Positions 1 through 12,289 of a stretch of DNA of 64,000 nt are shown here, piece after piece. This DNA is from Acanthaster planci. Lineage: Eukaryota; Echinodermata; Asteroidea; Valvatida; Acanthasteridae. The notes under the pieces are model-generated. The model was not told the origin of the DNA. It did no database searches and worked only from the letters and a program-made list of their open reading frames with translations. Each line of letters starts with the position of its first letter. The first letter of the stretch is position 1. The position numbers and the translations under genes are program-made. Location of the stretch: contig NW_019091419.1 in assembly GCF_001949145.1 (NCBI RefSeq), positions 490,527 through 554,526 on the forward strand, read 5' to 3'.

Positions 1-287
1 TCTTCAAGTTTGACAACTTTGGTTCCATTTGTTTGAATTGCCCTCTTCCCCAAATGATGCTTCTCCTTCCAATGTTAACTTTTGAAGACAACCATTTGAA
101 AAGACTCAAATTTGTGAAAAGCTATCACTATCCGAATCCAGACATGGCGGGGACAGGGCCCATAGTTCTTTCAGTCAGCAGAATCCCAGATGAGGAATCA
201 ACTTCAAAGTTTTGCACTTGTTCCCCGTCGTAGGATGAGGAAACTAAGGATGAATCTGATCACTTAAATACAGAAATTCCAGCACTT
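1..287. other. 3' flank of STYXL1, no gene seen
   Basis: This stretch lies downstream of the STYXL1 stop codon on the minus strand and is probably 3' UTR. The short open frames on both strands have no recognisable domain and no convincing splice borders. I saw no AATAAA on the minus strand here, so the transcript may end outside the window. Confidence 0.4.
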
Positions 288-3200
288 CTAGAAGTTTGGC
301 TCACTGATGTCTGTGAGGGTCTCCCCAAACACAGTCTTCTCCCACTTGGACAGCTGATGGACAAACGAGCGGTGGGGACGGATGTTGCTTTTACAAGAGG
401 CAAGGTGCTTGTAGGCTTCCTGAATAGAGAGGGAGACAACGGGAACACTTTGTATTTAAAAAAAAATTACGAGACTTAGAATGCTGTTTCCAAAATGAGA
501 TGATTGAGGGTGAGTTCTACGTGCAAGCCCGACACTTTTGCATTGGCTCTGATAAAAGATGTACCCAGACACATAACTTCAGGAAGGCTTCTAATAAAGA
601 TGGAAGCATCATGCCAGACACTGTATCAGTCAAGTAACCCTTCACGTTTTTTGTTATTGCTAACAATAACTAGCAAAATGCTTCCACTACTAACATGTAC
701 CGGGTGGTGAAAATGTGATTGTATTTGTCCATCCAATAAATAAAAGCTTTGTGTAAAAATTCCTTAAAACATGTATACATATAATAATATGGGCATGTTT
801 TAATTTTTGTTTACGTTAAAAAAACTAGATTATATTAGCTTTCCTTCCTAAAAAATGACTCTTAAAACTTGACCAGTTGCTGTTAAGAGAATCGATTGAA
901 TCACCTGCAGTGTCCACTTGTAGAACACCATGAGAAAGGCTAACACCACACAGACACTGCGGCTCAGACCGTGGTCACTGCATACGAGGGCAGGCTGCTC
1001 GGAACCTATCACATCACCTATGTGGCAAACATAAAAGAGAAATGTCTCTTAAACATTTGTGATAATTCCCGACTTCTCAGCTGAGAAGAAAGGTTGCACA
1101 TAAAATAGAACATGTAAGTACAATCAAGCTGTGTGGTAGGGCCAAAGTCATGCAACCTGACAACCGTTATTGCTGGCTTCCAACACATGGTAGTGAGTTT
1201 TTTGTTCGCGTTTGGTCACCACATACATGTAAGTCTGTTGAACAGTGATTCTGTGTGGCAGTCAAAGAAATTAGACGTAGCAAATACATCAGGAAATGTT
1301 AGCCGTTCTTTTCAAAATCCCTCTTGCCTGCGGTGCTTGTTTATACATAGTGACAGAAAATGAGATATGCTGGACACCCCATCTGAGAGGTGAGTGATAG
1401 AATCCGGAATATGCCCTGCACTGGATCAGCAGGATCATTGTGGAACTTAGGACATTCCTGGCACAGAATTGGAATACTGTATACTAGGCAAAGGAACTGA
1501 CATGTAACAAAACCAGGGACAGGCTGGATACTGAACTCGTAACAGTCAGTTCTTTCCGCAGAAAATGCTACCTTACCCAGATATTGGCATGCTGGGTTCA
1601 AGTGAGGGTCTAGGTCCCCATCCTCGTCATCTGTGACTGGAATGTGAAGCAGCTGATCACTGCTCAGGGCACAGTCTCTAAAAAACAAAGACAAAGGATT
1701 CACCACTAAACAACGTTACATTTTTAGTAATCTTTTCAGTAAAAAATCCCACAACTTCAGTTGTAAATAATCTTAGTAATGTTTGCTGGTGTTTCTTGAT
1801 AGACTGACCTGCTCAAAGTGTGCAACATTTTGGCAATGTCATGAAACGATACCTTTTCTGTATGGTACACATGTACTTGGCCAGTTGCCAACAAGCCACT
1901 TCATGGAAGGTCAATTCATGGAACTGATCTATAAACCTTCCAGTTTTATTACAGGAAAGGGTGACAGACAAGATGTAGATAGGCAACAAAAATTGAAAGA
2001 CTAGCAAAAGTCTGCTATAAATAAAAGTACCCAAAGTGACCACTGATCAGGGCCTGATTGGCCATGAGGCTCTGCTCACCATTAGCAAAAATATCACCAC
2101 GAACTACACCATAAAATTCTGCACTTAGGGTTAGCATATTTCTCAGATTAGCAGGAAAATTTGGGTTATATCATTTATATGCATGTGCAAATCCTGTAAC
2201 CAAGGATTCTATGCTTATTTGGTTGTCGAAGAATTTTAGTAATAGCACGCTTTTAGCATAAAATGCTGAAAATGAGCATGGAATTTGTGGTTAGCAGAGC
2301 CATGAAACTAGGCTACGTTAACTGGCTGGTAGAGACAGTTCCATCTACTGTTGCAGTTGCCTTTTAGCCTGGAACTTTGGACAGCCTACTTCTATTTCAT
2401 GAAATTGTCCTTGTTCTTTATAGTTTTAAGTCATCAGGACTTCCATACTGAGTTCTACACCAAAACAAACTCATGACCACAAGAAATTAAACAAAATACC
2501 TAACACGGTAAAAGAAACAAGAATAAAAGGCCTTGCATTCAGGACACAAAAAGTGACCCAATACTACGTGTTCCTTACAGTTCTGTAGGCTCTGCTGACA
2601 GGTACACTACTGCCTTGATTTTCAGGTCTTTCCTGACGGACGTCCGGCAGGCCTGCTGACAGTTCCCCAGGTACAGCCTGCCGGGCAGCACCTCCACAGG
2701 GTAGGGCTGGAGCTGGTCCAGCTCCCTGGGCATATAGATGATCTTCTGCGTTCGCAGGAACGGGTAGAGGGCCGAGAACTCCTCGTAGCCACCCCGGAGG
2801 ACCTTGACAGGATTGCGGCTGCCCATCTCTGACATGACTTGGGCGCATGCAATTGCAGGTTCTGAATGGAAAACAAGATAAATTTATCTTTAAAAAAGTT
2901 TTTACTGCACTTCCAATATTAAAGTGGTCAGAAGCAGAAAAGAAGTTTGTGAGCCGAAGTACATACTTATGAGAAAATGTACACAAATCAATGATAATGT
3001 GCACAATGCTGCATTTTAACAAAGACCTGAAGAAAATGACTGCTTCAACTGTCTTGGTAAAACAGACACCAATATAGCTGCAGAAGTCTCAGAAAAAGCC
3101 AGTTCAATGTTCATATAGCGCATACCCAAAGTAAAGCATGCCCATGGTTATACTTGATTAGCAATACGTGTGCATGAATTCTGCCCTGTCTGCTTGGCCA

Positions 3201-4286
3201 CAAGCGGCTTCATACACGTTTTGTTCTTGAAGTTGAGTGATCTCGCCTTTTGAAATACCAACTGGCATTTTAAAAACAAAAGTACCTTGATCTTTCAGGC
3301 TTCGCGTTTTGCTGTCTAGAACCACAACATGCATTTTGCATTCCAGCTCACCATCATACGGAACAAGGAATTCTCCTGAGGCTGACTGTAATAACCACAA
3401 AAAGAGCAAAAAGTTAAAATTTCACGTCAGAGACTTTAGCCTGGTGAAACAAATTCCTTGGCAGAGTGGTTGTCAATTTTGAAAGTTCTGATATTAATAA
3501 AATGTACACATTTGAAAAGCAAAGAATAAAATCTTTAAGAGGACATTACACACGCACAAAGAGACAGCCAAAAGACTCACTTCCATTCCAATAAACACAC
3601 CAGTATTCGTGTAAAATGTAATTCAGTTCAGCATGATTAGAACTGAGATTAAATCAAAAATGATGGAGGACAAAATTAAAGACAAGTCAGCCGATTACCC
3701 GAGGTGCTTTCTTGGATGTGATGATGTGACTCTCATTATACTCATTTGTTTGCCGGGCATCTGCAATTTGAAAACATTTGGGAGAAATAGCACTTCTGAA
3801 AAAGAATTTGAATATAATACGGTGACTTGTTTCATCTGCAAGGAAGTAATGTCAAGTGAAGTGCTGGTAGTATGTGAATGCCTCAAACCAAGAAAAGAAG
3901 TCTAATCAACCTTGATCTAAAACATACCGGTACAAAAAGACACAAGTCATGCATTCCCGTCTTTTAAGCCCAATCTGTTGTAAATTATCCTTTGTGAACA
4001 GTGAGGTTGATTTTTACTTCGGTGGTTTCATTGTAAAACGTGGGCCTAACAAGCACCACATCAGAAGATCCAGCGATTGATAGCCCACCAATACTCGTTC
4101 ACAAATTTCAGATACACTGTTTGTTGAGTTTATGATGAAACTACGTCTGGCACTGTCCTGCTCATGCCATGCGACCTTACCTAGTAGCAAGAGGTAATTG
4201 GCATCACTGAGGCATGGATAGGATGTAGCCTGCTGAAGGATGTTGTATAGCTCTGTTGGCTCGCACATTACAATTCGACCAGCCAT
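288..4286 (-). CDS. STYXL1: STYXL1 (MK-STYX): rhodanese plus dead dual-specificity phosphatase protein
   Basis: Seven coding exons on the minus strand, in transcript order: 4286-4181, 3760-3699, 3385-3286, 2861-2579, 1677-1577, 1017-905 and 419-288. All have GT-AG borders and the phases agree, giving 298 residues (human about 313). The start ATG sits in GCACCATGG. The N-terminus (MAGRIVMCEPTELYNIL) and the block KVLRGGYEEFSALYPFLRTQ closely resemble vertebrate STYXL1. Residues 1 to about 150 form a rhodanese/CDC25-like domain; residues about 155-298 form a dual-specificity phosphatase fold. The signature HCxxGxSRS reads CSDHGLSRS (residues 230-238): the catalytic Cys position is Ser231 and the preceding His is Cys230, so an inactive pseudophosphatase is expected. 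In vertebrates the family acts as a regulator in stress-granule, MAPK and mitochondrial apoptosis contexts. The gene is head to head with MDH2. An upstream noncoding exon is likely, because sequence before the ATG looks like an acceptor. Confidence 0.95.
2050..2313. repeat. MITE-like element, family with TIR CATGGCTCTGCTTACC (copy 1)
   Basis: This segment in an intron of STYXL1 starts GGCCATGAGGCTCTGCTCACC and ends with GGTTAGCAGAGCCATGAAAC, which is nearly the reverse complement of the start. The same ends bound a shorter copy at 48250-48367. No coding capacity is seen, so a non-autonomous DNA transposon is the likely origin. Confidence 0.65.
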
Positions 4287-5603
4287 GGTGCTGGTGGTTT
4301 ACTTGGAACAAGGGATGAGGGTTCAAATCTGTTGGATAATCACAAGTAAGAATTAATTGATGTACATGTACAATACTGGATAACCAACCCATCCCTTATG
4401 CTCTCTAGCTCATCCATTGATTTTCAAAGACAACACTGGGTGTATTTCTGTGGCATAAATGCAGGCCAACAGCCTTCTTTCATGCATGATAAACTTGTGA
4501 AAGTCACTGTTGCCATTGGCATTTCATTAGTAAACTATGTCAATGTTGGGCACAATTGGTTGATCTGTGAGATCACTCAATCTTTGCCCAATCAGTCGAT
4601 CTTAGTCCAAATATTCTGCCATCAGCAAATCGCCTTTCATGGTTGTTAAAGACTGTTTCACAAAAGGGAAGTAGGAAATTCATGCAGAATCAACCAATTT
4701 CAGAGAACATTCAGGTGATCGAGCATATTTTATGAAAATACGAATTGTAGGCCTACTCGTTTTGTGTACAAAATAATCATGGTTTGCTCTTCTGGGACAA
4801 AAAACCCAAAGCTAACATCTCAAGACATCCCTTCATCTTCTTCTAAATACTGCAAACTAACTCCTCAAACGGGATATAGGCCCCGGCCCTAGGCCTACTG
4901 TTGCAGGTGCTGCAACACTATAGTGCTGCTTCAAATCAGTTTTTCTTTGCTTTGCATAGTCCCATAATGCCAATGGAATCTAACTTTATATCGAAACGTT
5001 TCTTATGATATCCTCTCCAAGATCACCTCAAAGACAAAAAGGAAACAAGTATTCGAAAAAATACAATATTATTTGCCTCCATAGACACTACCTTGACCTA
5101 GGCTATAATAAGTGCACAGACTGTACGCGAGTTATGACAAGCTAAACGTAAAATTGATTTTTTTGAAGTGGAAACTATCACCTTTTTTAGAGAAACACTT
5201 GACGTTACGGTGGAAAATTCACAGAAGCATTTGAGAAAAGTTTCAATAATTTCTATCCGGGAAACAAGAAAAATTGCTCACAGTCACAAGTCTTACGATT
5301 CGTCTGCTCTTTTCACATACGTGCACATGACATCTGCCGCACATAATTATGCAAACACGACTTGTAAACTTCCGCGTTAGTTACTAAGGAGTTCCAGCAA
5401 AACTGCATTGTGGGAATAACCTCTATGCACGCGCATTGCGATTGCGCTGTGACCCACGACACGACCTTTCCTCTCCATCCCTTCGCCGGTTTTGGCAGCT
5501 GAAAATTGCGTTTCATTGTAATTGCGCTATATATTTCGAATTCACACCTTTGTATGCGATTGCGAGGTTTTGTAGTATAGATTGTTCTCAGATTGCAGTG
5601 AAA
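4287..5603. promoter_or_regulatory. Shared (bidirectional) promoter region of STYXL1 and MDH2
   Basis: The 1.3 kb between the two start codons contains no recognisable coding sequence. The part nearest MDH2 (about 5300-5600) is locally CpG-richer than its surroundings and contains repeats of the word GCGATTGCG or close variants. Human STYXL1 and MDH2 share one bidirectional promoter, so the same is inferred here. Exact start sites and the presumed noncoding STYXL1 exon cannot be fixed from sequence alone. Confidence 0.6.
5404..5416 (-). promoter_or_regulatory. Candidate ZNF143/THAP11-type site
   Basis: On the minus strand this reads TTCCCACAATGCA, one base away from the core of the ZNF143/THAP11 (Staf) motif TTCCCAGAATGCA. 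The motif is typical of bidirectional and housekeeping promoters in animals, and it lies about 190 bases upstream of the MDH2 start codon. One motif match is weak evidence for function. Confidence 0.4.
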
Positions 5604-8600
5604 ATGTTGAGATCTTGTGTTCTTCTGAGGAGGGTGGGAACGCCAGCCCAAGCCAAACGATTGCTGTCGCTGTCTGCTCAGGTAGGTTGACCGGTCCTCG
5701 CCGCGCTCAGCGTGCCGGCGCTGTGGAACTGAACTGCAACTGGCATTATGACTGGACAGCGTGTTGTAGGTATCCATAGGCCTACATGTAACTTGTTACT
5801 ATGGAGTTGAGTCAGGCTGTCAGTTTTAAAACTGAAAGTGGAAGATTCAAAACTGTTTCAAATAATAATATACATTATGAAGGCCTATTTTACAATCAAA
5901 ATTCACAACAAATTTTGTAACTGCTTTGGCAGAAAGAGTTCCACTTGACCATGTTGACTCCCCATGCACAAACCTTGTGAAACTGGTCTGAAAAACTGTG
6001 TTTTCGAAGTAAGCGACTTGGTTTTATCCTTCCTAAAATGAACTTTTCTGGACATGTTTTTATTTTCTAAAGGCTAATACTAGGCCTACTACTTACTAGG
6101 TCACTGTAGGGAATAACTTCTGGTATCTGTTTATGGAGCTCTTCCCACTGTGATATATTGCAAAGCTAAGTTTCAACCATGTATGACATGTTAACAGGAC
6201 AGTTACAAGGGTGCTAAAATTATTTTCATTGCTTCATGCGTTAAAGAGTTAAGTCAGTTTACAATGATAATTTTTACTTTTTCAGGGGGTCATGTTCTGT
6301 TGTCACTTTTCAGCATCACACACAATTGTTTTTAGAGCAATTACTTATGCATTCTGAAGGAAAAATGGAAGAAAGCTTGTACCAGCAGAAACAGCAAAAA
6401 TTTCCCTACACAGTCATGACAGTCCTTTTAAATTAGCTGCATAGCTGTATCTGTGGCAGGGTTATGGGCCCTAAAGATCATCTGAACTTTATAGAGGGTT
6501 AAACTTAACATGGATTTAAAACTTCCCAGTTATGTTGGCGATATTTTCAGGTCCTGGAATAAAGAATCCTTCAGAAGCAAATATTTGAAAACAGAAAGAG
6601 TGGCTACAAGTACATGATGTAATGCACACGCAAGTTTTTATTTTCGTTTTCGGTCCAGGAGCCTGTCTCCAGTCCTGTTATTCTTGAATGATTGTTGTAA
6701 CTTTGTTGTTTTGGGGGTTAGAATGATATGATATCCCAGTATGAACAGCCCAGAAATACATTTTGCAAGTATCATCAAATTGGACACATTCCACTAAACA
6801 TCCTTTGCAGCATTAGTGCAAAATGGAAGCGGAACTCTTGTGTTTGCATTTAATATGCATTTTTTCTTTCCTCTAGAATGAGCAAAAAATAGCAGTTCTG
6901 GGTGCAGCTGGTGGGATTGGCCAGCCATTGTCCCTCCTGCTGAAGATGAACCCAATGGTGAGCAACCTTGCACTTTACGATGTCGTCAACACACCTGGTG
7001 TGGCTGCCGACCTCAGCCATATTGAAACTCCAGCCAAGGTTACTGGTTACCAGGGAATGGAACAACTACAGCAGTGCCTGGAGGGAAGCCAGTTGGTGCT
7101 CATCCCTGCTGGCATGCCCAGGAAGCCTGGTAAGCTGTTTGGTAAAGTTACTGCGTATTACTAAAGTTTAGAATGCTGTCGAGAAAGTTTAGAATGGGCA
7201 CAAGAATCCACTTCAGAGATCAAGACGTAGTCTCTTTCCTTTGCAGCATGCTCAAAGTGTAGAAAGTTGTGAGCCCGTGAATCTGCTCTGACTAGAAGGG
7301 CCCCTTGCCAGCAAAGAGGAGACAAGCTAGTGGGACGTTTTTCAAGCAGGATCAAGCACATGCCTGTCATGCATTCAAAGACTATTTATTGCAAATGCAT
7401 GATCAGCATGACTTGTGCCAAGTGCCATTTCTAGTTTCTGTGCCAAGTGGATAAAGTCACGGTCATAGAATTAACATGAGAAAAACTATTACTCTCATTC
7501 TGACATTTTCTGTTGTTTGTATTATGATATTTTCACATGAAGATTTGCCTATTTCGTTGCCCTCTGCTTCTGTAGGAATGACCAGAGACGACCTGTTCAA
7601 CACAAATGCCTCAATCGTTGCTACTCTGACTGAAGCAGCAGCCAAGTATTGCCCAAAGGCTATCATGGGGATCATCACCAACCCGGTAAGGCAAACAATT
7701 AACAACAATTTTTTGAAATAAGTTGAGTACCATTTGAGGGAAGCATACAATGTTTATAAAGCGGGAAAAAATTGAGCAAAGTTTTGTGTCTGTAATGAAA
7801 CCAAGGATTTTTTTCAAACGCACAAACCTGACGAAAACCTGCAGTCACGAAAATGAGAAGAAATACGGTATAGAGGTGAGAGGAAAATCCCAGAAAAAAA
7901 ATTTCCTGGTAAAATGTAGTTTGGTACTGATTTAAAATCTTTACTCCAACCTGATGCCCCACTCACTCATTTTGTGAACCTTTAACTTCGACTGAAATTT
8001 AAGCTTTAGCACAGAAAATGTATGTTAGTACTCTAAACTGTCACCATCTATTACATCAACAAGGTTAGCTGGACAGCACCAAGCAGTCATTTTCCAGCAG
8101 TGGACCTTAAGCAAAGTGCGTTTCTTTCCATCTTGTGTATGCATAAATTGTGTGACAACTCAGGTCAATTCGACAGTTCCCATCTGCTCTGAGATCTACA
8201 AGAAAGCCGGAGTATATGATCCGGCCCGCATATTTGGCGTCACCACCCTGGACATCGTCCGATCCAACACATTCGTCTCTGAGCTGAAGGGCCTGGACGT
8301 CACTGCCACCTCGGTGCCGGTCATTGGAGGGCACTCGGGGATCACTATCATCCCACTGCTGTCTCAGGTAACTGGAAGCCATCCATTCTATGCAGGAGCA
8401 ACCCCTTTGCCAGTTACAGTGTTTTGGACATGAAGGACTCACAGAGCACTCTTACCTTATCTGTTTGAAGGTTCACGTGTGCGTCAGATGCTCAGATGAA
8501 ACCATTCCCACCATGTCTCCTCTTTGCTTGTGAAGGGGTGATTCAAGCTGGATGGGATAGTGCTTTTCAAGTTGGAAATTGTTTCCATCAGCATTGAAGT

Positions 8601-10635
8601 GAATTGCGGAAGTAATTTCAAATTTGTCAGGCATGGATCATTTTGCAGGCAGTTAAAATGCGTATGAGCTTTGCCCACAGATAGTCGTGCTTTTAGGTAC
8701 CCATCTAAACCTACCAAAATGTAACATATGCAGGATGAGTAAACTTTTCACAATTATTACATGGACAGAAAGAAATAATGTTCAAATTTGGTTCCAGAAC
8801 AGAGGACGTGAAGTTGGTTGGGAGCATGGTGTTCCCTTTGGTGGGTTTAGGGGAAATGTCCATTGTATCGGGGTAAAGTGGGTGTGAGAAAAACTCCTCA
8901 GGGGGTATTGTGATCTTGTGGATACGTTGACATCACTTTGTGCAATTTCATATCCAGACACAGCCCAAAGTAAGCTTCACTGAAGATGAGCTGGTAAAAC
9001 TAACTGATCGTATTCAGAACGCAGGAACAGAAGTTGTCAACGCAAAAGCAGGAGCCGTAAGTATTGAGGAATTCATAACAATCTGTGAATTTTGTGACAA
9101 AAAAAAATTGTGAAGGAAGTCATATGTCCAGAAGCCATTATTGCAGTAGTATGTTGCTTGTATGCAGGTGATATGTGCATATTAAATGCATTTTTTACCA
9201 AGAATAGTGTTTTGATTTGCCAAATACATATGCCTCAAGTTAAAGGATATGGCATGGGTGTGGTGTCACTTTGGTAATGGCCTCTTGTTGGATCAAATAC
9301 ATGTACTCTATTGGGAAACTTGTCTAGGTACTCACATAGTAATTATAAAAATCCACCAAAGATGTCAACAAATGGGAAGAACCACTGATATAGGGCTGGA
9401 AAGCTCAGTTGGTGGAGCTCTGGCATGGTGTTCTGGAAGTCACAGGTTCAACTACTGCTCCTGATAAGTTCTTGGCTCATCAATATGATTTATAAAAGGG
9501 GAAAAGAGGGGTTGGCAGTACCCTTCTGACATAAAATCTTGCCCCGTTTCATCCAGAACTTTGGAGATGCTTGATTGTATTCAGCCTAACTTAATTAGAT
9601 CTTATACATGTAAAATACTGATCAGTATTTCTTTACTGGCTCCCTCTTAGCTGAAAAAAATATTGGTTAGACCTGTTGTGGAGTTTAGAGTGTAATGAAT
9701 TGTCTGGGAAGAAGCACGGTTCACTTTTTGAGCAAACCCCCCACCCTTCCTTCACACATACGCACTGATCCCCAAATCTACATATTAGAAGCATCCGTGG
9801 ATCAGTGAAATGAGCACGAGTTTGCCCTTCAGTTGTACTAGTTTTCACAACTTTACACAGCATCCTATTGGCCTTGTGCAGAAAATTAATTTTGTTTGGG
9901 TTTTTTAATTAATATGCCGTTGTCTTGATCATTTTGCATCATTAACAGGGTTCGGCGACACTGTCCATGGCAATGGCTGCTGCCAGGTTTGCCAGTGCAG
10001 TAAGTCACTTTTGATTGTTTTTTTAACTCGTCTGAATTTCTGCACTTACTCTGTTGGATACCTTTGAAGTAAAAAACATCTTGCATTAGACATGTTCTTA
10101 AGTATCTGAGTTGGACATACTTTATATTCGAGAGCATGTTGTGGTCCTTTTCCACTTTTCAAAAACATTGCATGGACCCTGCTTGTTATCCCTTGAATAC
10201 TATGCCAGCCTCCATTTGAACAGCTTCAGAATTTTTGTTCTCAAGTCAAGAATCAAACACTCCTTTGCAGGTTATGGAAGCTCTCAACGGGAAGACAGCA
10301 ATCGTGGAGTGCGCCTTTGTCAAGTCAGACGTCACTGAGGCTAGCTACTTTGCCAACCCGGTTTTGCTTGGGGTAAAGTCTACAACCTTCTAGAAATTCC
10401 TGTAGTCTGTGTTTTTGAGTTTTGTTGGAACAGGTAAAATGTTGGCACACATCAGGTCAGAAGAATTACACTATAAAAGTGTTTTGTTTTTTTGTTGTTT
10501 TGGCAGCAAAGTGGTCTAGAGAAGAATCTCGGTTTTGGCTCACTCTCCGACTACGAGACAAAACTGCTGGCAGACGCTATGGGAGAACTCAAGGCCAACA
10601 TCGCCAAGGGTGAAGAATTTGTGAAGAACAACTAA
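5604..10635 (+). CDS. MDH2: Mitochondrial malate dehydrogenase
   Basis: Eight coding exons: 5604-5681, 6877-7129, 7576-7685, 8164-8367, 8958-9056, 9949-9999, 10271-10372 and 10507-10635. All borders are GT-AG, phases agree, and the product is 341 residues (human 338). The enzyme interconverts malate and oxaloacetate with NAD in the matrix, serving the TCA cycle and the malate-aspartate shuttle. Exon 1 encodes exactly a 26-residue Arg/Leu/Ser-rich presequence without acidic residues, typical for mitochondrial import. The NAD-binding loop GAAGGIGQ is at residues 35-42. The substrate loop PRKPGMTRDDL spans the exon 2/3 junction. Catalytic Asp177 and substrate-binding Arg180 lie in LDIVR, and the proton-accepting His204 in IGGHSG. 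No defects are seen. STYXL1 lies upstream in the opposite direction. Confidence 0.98.
5938..6140 (-). repeat. MITE-like element, TIR GTTCCATATACAGAC family (copy A)
   Basis: In intron 1 of MDH2. Its reverse complement aligns by eye over most of its length with the cluster at 25887-27000, sharing blocks such as ATTCCCTACAGTGACC, AACATGTCCAGAAAAGTTCA and TTTTTCAGACCAG. The 5' terminal repeat in this copy is degraded. Confidence 0.6.
9394..9463 (+). repeat. tRNA-derived SINE-like head
   Basis: The stretch contains AAGCTCAGTTGGTGGAGC (A-box-like D arm) and, about 45 bases on, GGTTCAACTAC (B-box-like T arm), the spacing of a tRNA-derived pol III promoter. Cloverleaf pairing is poor and there is no clear acceptor stem, so a SINE head or decayed tRNA copy within the fifth MDH2 intron is more likely than a working tRNA gene. 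Confidence 0.5.
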
Positions 10636-11030
10636 AGTGCACCTGTGCCAAAAGCATCACTTCAACAGATAAGTCCCATGTATCATAATCGCCTTGAAAG
10701 GCACTTTAACAAACTGGGTCACTGATGTGGGAGAATTCTTTAGTGACTTTAGCAGCCAAGGAGACCAAGTCCCATATATGGGAAAACACTGGATTCCTTC
10801 CTTTTATCGCATTTGGGATATGCGTTGACATTCTGAAAGGCCAGTGCACTTCTCATCTTAAACTTATCACTGAATCCTTTACCTCTTTGACCTGCACAAG
10901 GGATATCTGGTCATATACCGAAAACTGCATGCAGCAAATTGGGGGAACCATAATTGTTGAGGGCAATTTTGATCAATACCATTTATTTTAATTAATCTTG
11001 TGAATAAACCGTGGCATTTACAACCCTTCC
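10636..11030 (+). other. MDH2: MDH2 3' UTR with poly(A) signal
   Basis: Sequence after the MDH2 stop codon without further open frame of note. AATAAA at 11003-11008 is a plausible poly(A) signal; a second AATAAA near 11740 would give a longer transcript. Confidence 0.6.
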
Positions 11031-12289
11031 AAATCCTTCCAGAATGTGTGAATTTTGGAATTGCTTTGAGGTTGTGCAAAACAGGTGAAAGATAAATCCA
11101 TTGTGACTGCTCTGTAGACACAAACACAAACACGCTCAGTAGGTATTCTGTATTGATGCATTTTCTTTATGGTCAAATATGCTTCTTCAAACATCATTTT
11201 TATGGAAAAAGGCACATTTTAACCTGAATAGTCAAATCAGTTCTTGAATGGAATGCCAAATTTTATTGCTCAATATTAGCCAAACTGCTGAAAGTGTATC
11301 AATACGGCAGTACATTTCCTTCCCTTGTATAACATACCAAACTTGTTTTTTACGGTGTGATATTACTACAGTTTTAGGATTTGATATTTTAGGAGTGTTC
11401 ATTTGCAAGTATTTATTATCAGACATGAAGCAGCATGTTTTTTGAAGCAGATGATCCAATATTCTATTTTCAAATCTGATAGCACTGTAGAAATGGCCGA
11501 CAGTAATATTGGGAGTGATACAGACAGGAAGTACACAGAAAAAATTACTTTCTGGCAGTGTGTGTGATTTCAATACAGCGTCATTGCATTGATTAAATAC
11601 TTCATGAGTAACCACGATTCTACCAACATAAAGCCTGTTTTTCCTACCTTAAATATTACATATTGCTTTAGAGTTCAGTATGATGTGCTTTCGTTTGTAC
11701 TGATTAGCCATATTGAGATACTGATAATTTATTTGACAATAAAATGACCCAGTTGAAGGCATGTACATCACAAGTTAAAAAAACAAATTATTCGTGATTT
11801 GATATTTTAAATAGAAGCATATTTGAAGCATTTGTTTATCATGTACTGTGCACAGACTATTTCATCAACCACAGTTCTTGCAACGTCCAAATGAACAGGC
11901 TCACAACACACTTGCCCCTGGAAAGTGACTACATACATGTACATGTACATTGTAATTGGCTTCCACAGGCTTCCGTATTATTCCAGTCACAGCCAGAAGC
12001 CTCAGTTTTAGCCACAGAAGCAAAGGTGATTCTATGCTCATGTGCCGGTCATATACACATGTATGCACAAGGTGCATATTTACCAGATTTAAGAATCTGA
12101 CATGCATGTGAGTACCGTACCACTCAGGAATGCAATATAATTGACAGGTTTATAATTGGTCTGTGAAAATGCAACATGATTAGGGAAAATCGTAATCACA
12201 TGTTATACAAACCCTGGCTAATACCCCCCAATTTGTTGAGTTTCATAAGGTTTAAACAGCATCTTTTAATCCCTTTAGTTTTAGTTTGG
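11031..12289. other. Convergent intergenic region, no gene seen
   Basis: AT-rich DNA between the ends of MDH2 and the minus-strand protease gene. It includes a run of overlapping ACATGTACATGTA words near 11935. I see no exon, RNA gene or clear mobile element, though part may belong to long 3' UTRs. Confidence 0.5.

Noticed and set aside
9394-9463. Functional tRNA gene
   Set aside because: A- and B-box-like sequences exist but the acceptor stem does not pair and the T arm deviates (GGTTCAACTAC).
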